Positions 44,298 through 56,955 of a DNA stretch of 64,000 nucleotides are shown here, in pieces. Positions within the stretch are counted from its first letter, which is position 1. Each line of letters starts with the position of its first letter. The notes under the pieces were generated by a model that was not told the origin of the DNA, ran no database searches, and saw nothing but the letters and a program-made list of their open reading frames with translations. The position numbers were made by a program, and so were the translations under genes. Source of the stretch: Ricordea florida (taxonomy: Eukaryota > Cnidaria > Anthozoa > Corallimorpharia > Ricordeidae); the NCBI GenBank assembly GCA_949710005.1, contig OX453286.1, forward strand, positions 12,870,242 to 12,934,241. The letters run 5' to 3'.

Positions 44298-44590
44298 CTA
44301 ACTCAGCCTTTGTGTTACCTCATGGTTATGTGCACTTCAGCTCTGGCAACGAAATGATATATGTTGTATCACATTGCGACCAGTGGTCCAATCACTGTAG
44401 AGCTACGGCCCGCCTTTATACTTGGTTTAATTTATACATTCTTTATATGTCCATTGATACCCTGCGGATTAAGACTGCTTCAGCTGATTACAACATTTGA
44501 CATTGCGCAAAAGTAGTTTCATCAATTTTTGGCGATTTCAGTTCGCGCCCCTCAAGAATGCACTTTGTCGCGTTTTTCATTCATTCACAG

Positions 44591-44805
44591 ATGAAAGAGG
44601 TTAAACAATCACTACAGAGTGGTAATGTGGAGAGTGAATCCCCGACGTATGTAAAAAGGTCATTGATATACCCTACTTCACTGTTTAGCAAGTCTTCATT
44701 AACCTCATCCAGTGGATCTCAAGATTGGCTACGTTCTTCATCAGTCACAACATTATGCGCAACTGTTGGACGAGAAAAACAGCCAGTCAACGTCCAGTGT
44801 TGTGG
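44591..44805 (+). CDS. Ser/Thr-rich exon
   Basis: The acceptor is TCATTCACAG and the donor GTATGA. It has 71 codons plus 2 bases, open throughout, rich in Ser and Thr. The first codon is ATG, so it could also be a translation start. Confidence 0.55.
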
Positions 44806-47800
44806 GTATGAGTGAACAGTTGTGCTTTTGCTAATTCGGTCAAAAAGTTGAGGGTATTTTCTTGAAAGCTCGGGAGAAAAAAATTGAAATTGCCAAAAGC
44901 AATCGTAGTTGACATTAAGACTATGAGCCGCTCAGGCGCATTTTCCTCTTTTTATTTTCTTACGTGGGACGCGGGAAAAACACCCCGCTTGATGCAGTTC
45001 CTCTAAGGTTGGTTTGCATCCAATTTTCTACATGGATTGGCCATAGATACAGTACATATTCAAACCAAATAACTTTTGCTAAATGGGAACTACCAAGAAA
45101 TCCCTTGGCTGTTGCGACCTCGTAAAATTTTGGGCGCCATGTTTTTCTACCTTGTCTCTCCCTTGTTGATCGTTACGAAAGCGAAGTACAGCTGTAATGA
45201 GTGCTATAGAAACTTAATGATGGCAAAATTTTCGGAAACCTCCGTTAAACGTGTATTTGGTTTCTGAGGTCTCTAGGATTCTTTAGCCAATCACATTTTT
45301 GACCGGGATCCTGACAAAATTGAATCTGAGCCAATTTTCCCCCGACTCACGCAAGAGAACAGAGAGCAGGTTACGTTGAAATCGAAAAGTTAGACATTGT
45401 AGCTCAACAAAATTGGCGTGATGGAGTAAACAAGTTTGAGATCTATTTTTAATCAATAGAGCCTTTTTTAACGGCAAACGCGGTAATGTTATCTCAAATT
45501 TCTATTCATTAAATACGAACACATGCAGTAGGTCTTATTCTTTATCTTGTACTTTCCATTCTCTTGGCAAGAACAGGACCGCTGAGGAGGCCGAATCATT
45601 AGCAAGGAAACTTAAAAGTGCAATACAGAGGGAAAACATCAGGTAAGTTCCTTCTAACGGACATTTAGCCAAGCTATAGTAGTATCTATTTCATCGCCTG
45701 TGGGTAAATCGCATTCAGTTAGGACCAGTTAGTATTGCGTTAATACTGCAAAAGCTAGATCTTCACTTACAGCATCCGTCTCAGTTACAAACTGATAGCG
45801 AAGTAACGACAACCATTTAGCACAAAATTACGACTACATGATAAACAGGAAACAGTTAGTTGGGTCAGATGCCTCGACTGTCAAGCTACGTACATTTGTG
45901 GCAAAAACCTCAAAGTATGACTGGCTGAACACAGACGAATGACGAAAAACAGCGACCCAAACTATAACAATGCTGAACATCATTTACAAACTGCCCCCAA
46001 AATCCACCTGGACCTTGTGGATTGTGTTGCTGTTAATTATAGAAAAATACAAAATTTTATCGAATCGTGAAGACTGGATTTTTTCATAGATTTGAACTAA
46101 ACCTTCAACTTAAATGAGATCACTTAATGACAGAGCAATCTTCCTACAAGTTTTAAATGAACTGTCGCCGTGAAAACTAAACTGAATACTAAATACATAA
46201 CGCTGCAAGGCACTACATGTAAAGCCAAACACTAAATACATAGCGGAGGTGGAAATGCAGTCTCTGGAGGTAGTACGAAACAATACACACACTTTCACAC
46301 TTTCACATTTTGGTTACTTTCTACTGTAAATCTCTCAGCTTAATCTAGATTTTCTTTCTACAATATCCTAGATCAACCTTTAATTCCTCGCCAAGCGAGG
46401 CTCAAGGCCGAGCGTATCAAGGTTACTAATCTTGTCCCTTCCGGTCAGAGCACGTGGCTCGCAAGCCTGGGTAAATCGAGTCGAGAGATTTACTATCTTT
46501 GTTTCAAAGATGTCCGTTCGCTGTCAGGTGTTTACTGTTTGCTTACGGGCTGGTTACCTGGCAACTGGTGTGCACGTTGATTTCTGCCAACACGAATTCG
46601 TTGCTCTCTTAAAAATAATGTAAATTTTATGGAACCCGATTTCACTCGTACTGGAAGTATATCTTACAAAAAAGAACGCCGAGAAGGACAAGAGTACAAT
46701 ACAATCTTAATTTATTCACGGGCAATTTATCAGCTAATATAAGAATAATAAAAAGTATTAAATAGATAAAATACTAAATTAAAACTACCCCCACCCCCAA
46801 GCAATACATCCGATTTTAAAACTGTCATAAGAAAAAGCTGTTCTGCGCTAAACAAAATAGCAAGGAACCAAAATCTAGCTTGGAGAAACACTTGCCCTGC
46901 TCCATGTACCAGGCAAAAGCTTTATTAAAGAAAGCTGACAGCATCGTTACTTATTTACAAACTTAATGAGTTGTGTCAGGGAGGCCAGGAATAACCCACA
47001 TAACCTCCGTGAGGAACGGGAAACCTGGGTGGAGACCAAGACACATACTCGGGCTCTCCACTGGCCGAAAATAACAAACTTAGATGCCCATGCACCTTGT
47101 TACCTCGAGTATCTCGGCCTGAGAATGCTTGGTATAGCGCCTCTTAGTACAGGGATTTTTCCATCCAGCGTGTCTGTCTTTTAACTCAGGATCACTGAGC
47201 TTATAGCCCACGTTTGTGGCGCCGCCTGACTAAAGGCTGTGCAAACAATAAACGTCCACGTTCTCCACGAAAGGAGACACGTACTTTCTAAACTCCTCAC
47301 GAATAGTCGCGTAACTGATACCAAGCGACTTGTGAAAATGCGTCCCTTACTTGGTACTAACTATTCTACGCACAACAGGAAAACACTAATCTTTAGTCCC
47401 TGGTAACAACGAGAGGATAAGCTCCGTGATTGCTTCTGGATAGGAAGTCTTACCAGATCTAGCTATTAAAGATGTGTGGCCATCACGAAACTGATCGTTT
47501 CTTCTCTGAACAACGAAAAGTGACATACCGACGTCACTGATCGACACATCTTTAACCCTGACATTTAACAGCTCGGAAATGCGAAATAACCCAGCGTAAC
47601 CTACTAATAATACAAATAAAAACCGAACATCGGCTAAAGAGGCGGAAACAGAATTATACGACTGTGCCACCCTGACCAGTGACAGCGGTTCTTTGGGACG
47701 AACTGGTCTGGCCAACCTTCTAGCTCCTTCTGCAGCCGAAACAACGGTGGGGTGTAGGGTTGGTGAATCCCAGCTAGCTGACTTGTGGCCCCAACTAATG

Positions 47801-50800
47801 CCGTAGAGCGCTGCGTCGATAACAGACCCACTAGTTCCCTTTTGGACAGCACCTTCAGCTAACTCCAACAGGTATAAGGCGATGTGCAGAGGCTGAGCAG
47901 GCATGTGAACCACTCCCTGCTTGGACTGAGCCCATCGGCGCCAACGACACCAGCTATAAGAGTATTTGCTTGCAGTACGAGGCGCCGTCGACGCCAGGAT
48001 CAAATCCAAGAGCTGCGGTACTCGTTCAGATAACTCGGGATCAGCTAAGCTGTGAGCCTCCTTCCATACACCAATGTCATGAATATCTGAGAAGGAAAAT
48101 AAGCGAATAAATGAGTCGGGGAAGGGATGAACCCATCAAACCCTACCGCAACTCAGCCTTTATAGAGGACGAGTGAAACTTATGGAGAGCAGTAACCCGG
48201 AATTCACAGGCCCAGAAGAAACATAACAAATAAATTTCTACCTAACCGGACCCTCCGCGTGCTGGCGTGAGCCAAATAGGCAACGGGGGAGACAAGCACA
48301 CTGAACGCGCGCCACGACCAAACTGGGAGGCAACCAAACGTGTTCTGCACGTCTACCTCTGAAGCACTCTGTAAAACTCGATAAGCTCGATGGGCTGCAC
48401 GCCTCAACATAATCGGGATGCCACAAAGCAATAGTAACACTTGCCTGGTTTCGTACTTCAACCTAAGCAGGAGACAAACAAAAAGTGTCCCGCGCCTCTG
48501 CCTGAGGATCGATCGGTGAAACTCGATAGGCTCGATGAACTCCACGCCTCAACCAAATTGGGAGGTCACAGAACAATAGTAACACTTGACTGCTTTTGCA
48601 CCTCGATCTAAGCGGAAGGAAAACAAATGTTTAATGCACCTATACCTAAGGAGCGGTCTGTAAAACTCGATAAGCTCCATGAGCTCCACGCCTCGACCAA
48701 ATCGGGAGGCCACAGAACAATTGTAATGCTGACTACTTTACACCTCGACCAAAACGGGAGGCAAACAAATGTGTTATGCGCCTGTCTGAGGAACGATTCC
48801 TAAAATTCGCAAAACAAAAGTAACACTTAGACTTATTTAGCGCCTCTACCCAGACCGGCTAGACCCTGAACCCGAATGGGGGATTTGTGCAACTCATCTA
48901 CAGGTCGACGCCCGGATAAAACGGGAGGAAACAAAACGCACCATACTAGACCCCTCATCCACTTGGGAGGAATGAAAACCTAAGATCGATTAAATGGGAA
49001 GGTTATAGGTGAGAAAATCGAAGAGACTAACCGTGGACGCGTTTTGAGGATCACCGAAAACTGATGCGCAGAGCCAACATATTGAATGTCGGACACCCTA
49101 CTAACCGGGAAGGTCTTCTACGGTATGTAGCACTCTGCCCAGGCCTTCGACTAATAGATCCGCAAACTGAGACGGACTGCTATACAGAACTGGCCAAAAC
49201 TTAGCGGATGGCCACTCTAGAACTATGAGGGTCCCAACTCCCTTGTGATGACGCAAATGCTTAATAGAAGGAACAATGAGGTACACTGGAGGGCACAACC
49301 AATTGTTGTCGGAGCTCCAGTCTTGAGCCAGCGCATCAACCGCGGAACAACCCGGAGAAAAATACTTACACTTGAATCTAGCAACTTGAGAGTCGAAATG
49401 CGACGAAAAACGATCTACTGAATGCGGGCCCCATCTGGCGTCCAAATATCGGAACACCTCGGGACTTATACTCCAGTCATCTTTGTCAATGAACCTGCTG
49501 AGCGCGTCGGCACGAGCGTTCTCTTCCCGAGGTAACCATTGTGAATCTAGGGAGGTATTAAATCCTAAACATAGGCTAAATATATCGACCAAGATCTTCT
49601 GCAGGTGTGGGTTAGGACTGCCCACCGTAAGGATGCGAGAAGCACCCATGTTGTCCACAAAGACTTTGACTCTCTGGCCTAGTAACTTATCGACGTATGA
49701 TTTCAACACGTAGAACACGGCCTTAAGCTGGCGGTAAGTGGAACTCGTGTCGACTTCGACGGGCTCAAACATGCCTTGAACCGGTTCGCCATCTAGGGTA
49801 CCCAGGTATCCACCAAATGCGAAGTCGCTAGCATCGGTACAAAGAGTAGAGCTTGCGCAAAAAGTCCCCGTGATAGGATACCCACTAAAGGCATCAATGT
49901 GTTGGAGCCAGAATTTTAGCTCTTGAATGAGTGCCTCAGAAAAAATGGACGATGCGTCCCAAGCGGGCCTAGACTGAATACAAAAATGCATTTGCCTCGT
50001 AAAAGGCGAGCAATCGGGCCGACTGCTAAGGAAAGTGAAACATTGAATCCTGCTTAGCGAGCGACCTGTCTATAAGTGGAACGACCTTGTAAAAGTAATG
50101 ACTTAAGGATTGCTTTAACTTTGAAAGCTTGTGCTCCGGGATCCGAAACATTGGCTGAATAGTGTCTATTAAGAATCCCAACCAACTTCCGACCTGAACA
50201 GGGTCCCAACGTGATTTATGCTTGTTGTAAACAAGCCCGGTCGAAGCTAAATCCGAACGCTGTACCACACTGGCGGCATAAGCCGTAATGTAATCGCGGT
50301 GACCCGAAATTCCGTCATCCAGGTACACGAAACAGTTGTGCGACATAAGACGCCATCGCTTGACGAAAGGACGCAACAATTTAGTGAAACAGAAGCATGC
50401 GGTACTCAAACCGAAAGGAAGAACAGTGAAAGTGAAATACCTCGCTACTCCGTCAAAGTTCCAGGAGAAACCCGAGAACTGTTGATGTGGCTGAAAAATG
50501 TCTACGTGATGGTACCCTGACTTTAAATCCCAAGTAAAGAACCAAACCCCTTTTCAAAGACCTCGCTCAGAGAGCGTAGGTCCTCGTAACGAAATTTCGG
50601 TTTGACCAAACATTTGTTGACCTCGCGTAAGTCTATCACTAACCGAAGCTTCCTGCCCTCAACGACAGAAAGGGGATTGACACAGTGCGGTGGCAAGCTA
50701 TGTTCTTGGATCGAATGACTCTGCAACAACTGCAATATCGCCGACCTGACGAATTCTGGGTTCCTCAAAGCGGAACGATTATTTGCTAGGAAACAACGAG

Positions 50801-53800
50801 ACGGGAATACTTGAAAAGGTAGAGAATAACCTTGGTGGATGACATCGAGAACAAAAGGAGGAGCATCTAAAGCTCCCTCCCAAAACTTAACAGACTGGAC
50901 TAAACGATTCTTTACGCTGGACTCGTCAGCTGAATACTCCGCGTCCTTGTAGCGACCATTTACAACAAAATCTGATCGATCATCGCTCGAAATGGACACA
51001 TCATGAAACTCCGTCTCTAGTCATTGTCGACGTTCAACATTCCTGTTAGTGCAACGCGAGGCTAGATGCCCGTATTCCCAGCACTAAAATAAGAATCAGG
51101 GGAAAGAAGCTATCAAAACGATGGCTTAACCAGGATAAAAACACGAAACGAAACTGGAAAACTAAACGTTAACCGCCTGGAACGCATATAGTGGAGCGAG
51201 ATGACTAACAGAATACATTACAAGAAATTGGATAAATCAAACGAGTTGATTAAGTAAGTTATACCACCGTAAGGTGTATGGGAGGTGCTGACGTTTCGAG
51301 CGTTAGCCCTTCGTCGGAGCGAATACATTACAACCGCATATATAGCACATAGAACAATAGAAAACTAATTAGTGGCAAATACCTAACAAATACTTCATGT
51401 CCATGGAATAACGAGCAGAAACCCATTATCTCCTAAACTACGTACAGGAGATGATTTCCATTCTACGCTAAACAAAATAGCAAGGAGCCAAAATCAATCT
51501 TGGAGAAACTTGGCCTGCTCCAAGTACCAGGCAAAAGCCCGAGAGTAAACAAAGTTAGTTTGGACCTCCAGAAAAAACAATATGAAAAGACTTATCTTAA
51601 AGCAAGGGCCAATCTGACGGACAGCAGGCTGGACTCGCGTGCTGATGTTCCTATAATTGGTCCGCGTATTGAGAAACGACGGTTGCGTCGATCGCGATCC
51701 TGGACATGGTACGGTTGATATCTGTTGGTTGCTCTCTGGGCACGCTTTTTCTTCGCCTCCCTGACTTTCTTCTCTGCCCTCCTTTCCAATCGAAATAGCC
51801 TCTTCTCGTCGAAAGCCAGCTCGTCGGAAAGATACTCCTGAACTGTAGTCCAGCTAAATTCGGTCTTATCGGCGATCTTGATGGTTTTCATTCTCTTAGA
51901 TACTAGGGAAATACCTTCTTCAATGGCGGCCTTCGCCTTGGAGACGGTCGTGCTATCAAGAGCTGCCTTCGCTGTTTTAGAATTTCTCTAGGACAGCCTC
52001 CGCGTGGTCGAATTGTTGCTCGTTTCCTTTTCCCCGGAAAACGTAACGATCACGCTTCGCGCGCTTGACTGCTGCCTCCACTGAAGAACAGTTTTCCTCC
52101 GAGAATTGTCTCTTGAAATTTCAATCACGTTTGTTGTTGATGGTCACACCGAGTGAATTTGCAGTAGTAACCAGGCTAGTTTGGTCATTATTAATAGCAG
52201 TTGTAGGAGAATCCGTGAGACTACTTAGCCTCTGCCTTGATCCAACGACGATTAATTCGGTTTCATTCCTATATTTAGAGTACGTTTGTTTGCTCTCAGC
52301 CATTTGTGAACATTTCCTAAATCATGATTTAGATGGAACTGAATATTGTTTACGCTAGAACCTACATATGATAGTTTGATAGCATCAGCGTACACTCATA
52401 ATTGAGTAGCATCAGCGTATCCTCATAATTGAGGAAACAGTTAGGAAGATCATTGATATAGAGTAAGAATAGTAGTGGCCCTAAAATCTTAGATTAGCTA
52501 GATTTATTGATTGCTCCTTGATTGGGCAAATTTGTGTACGATTTTCTAAGAATGACGTAAACCAGCATTTCCATATATTTTCATATAAGCATTTCCATGT
52601 ATGCCATAATGGCTTAATTTTGACAAGAGGATCTCGTGATGTATTTTGTCGAAAGCCCTTTCTAGATCTAGGAAAGCAGCAGCGTTTATCTTGCCATGCC
52701 AAAACACGTTGGCATGTCAAAACAGCGCCGTGACCGTCGAATGAATAGCACGAAAACCCGATTGATGCCTGTAGAAGATTTCGTGCTCTGCTAAGTAGGC
52801 ATACAATTGGTTATAAACAATCCTTTCAAACACTTTGGCCACATCTGAGATCACAGAAATTGGGCGATAATTGTTAAGATAATCTCGATCGCCTTATTTG
52901 AAAAGCGGAGTTACTCTCGCGCATTTCCAATCATGCGGAAATATAACTTGAATTATTGATTGATTAAAGATGCCAAAGATAGGTTTGCAAATGAATCTGC
53001 TCATTTTCGAATAAGCCTAGCACATATCATGTGAAGACCAGTTGCCTTTTACTTGTTTAATTTATTCAAGAGCGATAAAACTTTGTTTGTTGTTCTTGGA
53101 CGGAGTTCACCTGTACTTGTGTAGAAGTTCAGATAATTATCGGTATTTGAGGTAATTTTCTCGGCAAGTTTTGGACCGATAGTAGCAAAGTGATTATTTA
53201 ACTCATTGGACAGCAAAGATGGATTAGTTATAGATACACCATTCACGTTCAGAGACATTACTGGTCCTTTCCAGATTTACGCGAAGTAAATGTATTTATC
53301 GTGGGTTATGCAGCCGTTCATTTGGGGTGTTATCAGGAATGGACGTGTTTCACACTAGCTCATTAGCATTAGCATGAGCATGTGAACACATTTAATGCGT
53401 AGTTTAGCACTGACCTTCATTCGCGTCCCGCGTCGTCCGCCTCATCGCCCTCAAAATTAAACACCCAATGAAGAAGGGGCATATAGCTGAACTTACCTTG
53501 TACTTAATGTTCTTTGTAAAAACAACGGCACGATTTCCGCACAGGTCCCTAGTTCATTATGCATGCTAAAGCTGTCTTGTCTGGTGTAAGGCACGTGCAA
53601 ATATTTCTTGTGTTCGTAGAACGAAATAGTATAGTTACAGAATGCGTAATGAATTAGGGACCTGTGCGGAAAGCTTACCAAAACAACCAGCTCAATCTCG
53701 CGTAACGTTTCGAAGTTTCCTTCGTACCATGTCCTTCAGCCGGTTGCAACTACATTTTCTAAATTTAGACTTAGCGACGTACTTAAGTTTCTTGTAGAAA

Positions 53801-56800
53801 AGTCACCACCTTGAATCAAGTATTTGCCAGCTGTATTTTCATGTAAAATGATTGTAGCGACATAATAAAGAGTGTGCACGCGGCCCTTTTGGACACACCC
53901 CAACAAATTGTTGTTTATTACATGGTAAGTGTTTTATATTCGTTTGAGCGGGGAGCGAATTAGAATATAAATGACAATGACAACGAGCAGCCAGAAATTG
54001 TCGCCGAGCAAATTTGAATTTCCGGAACACGCAGCACACGGCAAGCGTTATCCGAAGCAGAGCTCGATAGAGAAGCAGCGGTAACAACAAACGTCGCATC
54101 GAAGCATTAGCAAACAAAATGGTACCTTTTCGAAGAAGCAACGATCGTGTGGATTACGGTCATGCTATTTTTTCTGCGAATTTAAAACCAAATTTTAGAA
54201 TTAAAAGGAACTATTTATTAATTAGTCGGGCAATCGACTGTAGGTTTACACTCGAGTTTCATCGCAAATCGCAGTCACGTGCAATGGGGAATACCGCAGA
54301 CACCTAATACGGGCGCAACCTTCTTTCTACGATGTCGAAGTCAATGGCGAATATGTCGAAAACAAATGGTGTCATCTTTTCTACGCTCAAACATACAGAC
54401 CCACATACCGTTCGCGGTAGACCCACTCTAAAAGATGGCGTGTGTAATGAGCGTATATTTCGAAACGGGTCGTTCCGCGAACTGAAAATAGCAAAAGAAT
54501 CAAATGATTTAGCGAATGTCTCACTAGAATCAAACCAGAAATCAATCGAGTTACCAGTGAACAGAAAATGTGGACAGAGTGACAGAAGAGCATTTGTTGA
54601 TAAAGACAAGGTGCCTCGCGATGAAACTCGAGGAAACGACAACAAAGATGCCACGTTGGAAACCAGGACCTTGGCACCCTTAGCATTTCTTTGTTGGACA
54701 ACTCCGCACTATAAGTGGTCAACACTCATAACAGCACGTCTACCTGTTGTCCGACTTACGATCTTAGATCGTCTTGGTCTGTAAAAGAGTACTAGTACAA
54801 GAAATGGAAAGCCCCAGATAATAATTTTTCTTTGTCAATTTATATTACATAGAGTCAGGGGAGCTGGGTTGGCGCAGTGGTGAGAGCGTTCGTCTTCCAA
54901 CAATGCGGCCCGGGTTCGATTCCCGGCCCGGCGTCACAGAATACATTGCCAGACGCAATCAGAAGACGAACAACAATATAGATTAAGAATCCTTCTGGAA
55001 AGTTTTGCCAGCAGCATACAGACTGAATCAGAAACGAACGACAAAACAGGTTAACAATTCATTATGAAAATAGTGCCTGGAGAACCGCGACGACGTGAAA
55101 GATTACAGTCACGTTGTACTTATACTGCAATTAGAATGCAAGTAGGTATTTTTCGTGATAAAACGATAGCCTTTCCATTTTGAAGAAATTCCAAATACAG
55201 AAGTTGCAGTTGTGATAGCAATCATTTATAACTATTATTGCAGCAATGAAAATATTGTCATTTTTTTGGAGATGTTATTTTCAGCATTCTTGACAGAAAA
55301 GATACCAATCACTGAGCACTAGTTCTGTAATATTTTCATTGATCAACACGATTTATTTAACATTAAAGCAGTTATTACTGACTTAGTCTGAGTAGTATTT
55401 CTCTTTGCTATATGTCTGATACAGATATGTGTTCTGTGGTTGAAAAGCTTAGAATAATAGTATGTTGGGACAGAAAAGTTCCATAGCACTCTCATAAAGG
55501 GGTTTTACCTTGGAGTTCCATGGGCCCCCCACCTTACCCCAACCAGACAGCCCCGTTCTTGGGATTTTGGAATGGCATCCTTGGGTTGGGTATGGGTAGT
55601 TTCACTGTTTGTTAATAACATGCTTTCATTTACGAATTCTTACAGTTACAACACATCAAACAAACAAATTCTGATAAATGCTTACAACAACAAGTCTGCC
55701 TACTAGAGAGTGAAAAACCTTGGCCTTTGGATAACAATAACTGCAAGTTACAAAATACACGAAACTTTCAAGCACTGAAGCGTGGCACTAAAGTAAAGGT
55801 GGGCTTCACAATGAACAGGTTACACAAAACATTTCAAAATATCCCTAAGCCTGGAACATAACTTTTAGACATCTTAAGAAGAGTGAATACAAGTTGTGAC
55901 TGCTGCTGCATCATTTGTTGTTGTTGCTGTGCTTGTTTCATCTGCATCTGCTGGTATTGCTGTTGTTGTTGCTGTGTTTGTTTCATCTGCATCTGCTGGT
56001 ATTGCTGTTGTTGTTGCTGTGTTTGGTTCATCTGCATCTGCTGGTATTGCTGTTGTTGTTGCTGTGCTTGTTTCATCTGCATCTGCTGGTATTGCTGTTG
56101 TTGTTGCTGTGCTTGTTTCATCTGCATCTGCTGGTATTGCTGCTGTTGTTGCATCAGCTGCTGATGCAAGTTAAGCTGCTGTGTTTGAAAAAGCTCAAAT
56201 ATTTTTTCAAGATTCTGAGTTGTTGAATTTTGCTTTCGAATAGCTTCAAGCTGCATTTCTTTTTGAAATTCCATTTCTTTCCGTTTTAGTCACATCTCTT
56301 CTTCTTTTCTCTTTTTGCTTTGTTTTGCAGGTACAACATGGTTTCGGTTCCACTTTTTCGTGGCTTTTTCTTTACTCGGCAATCATTTTTTTCTTCCACA
56401 TGCTGTTTTTGCGTTTGTCACAGAGATTCCAATGCTTTCTGACGAACGTCCTCTGCGTTTTTTCGATCCAGCATTTCGTTGCCCTGTTTTTCTTTTGTTT
56501 CTTTTTATTATAGCTGCTTAATGCATCCTCTGTTTCCTCGAGTATGTCTTGAAGGAGTTGATCTAGTTCCGTCTCATCTGTTGTTGAGCCGCTCTCACTC
56601 TCTTGTGCCCTTATCTTTTTCTTGTGCTTATCTAACAGCAACCTGTATCTATCCCTCACTGATTTCTGATTCACTGTGAAAGATATTTCTTCAACAGCGC
56701 ATAACGCATTGGCGATGCTAGTCCAAGTATTCCCACTATATGCACTCCCCTGTTTAAACTAATGAACAAAATTTCGCGACAACGAAAGAAGTCGTGCATC

Positions 56801-56924
56801 TCGGACCACTTCATCATCCACTACAAAAAGAGCACAAAGAGATGTTGATAAAACGAACAAATAAAATATTAAGCTCAATACTAGGGGCTGCTTGATTGTC
56901 ATATCCTTTGCAGTGTCTTGTTTT

Positions 56925-56955
<31 letters not shown>

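Noticed and set aside
54857-54938. Possible tRNA gene
   Set aside because: It is the same head as the 17050 SINE; the acceptor and anticodon arms do not pair well.
55883-56226. Plus-strand Cys-, Val- or Leu-rich ORFs
   Set aside because: They are the complement of the poly-Q repeat.
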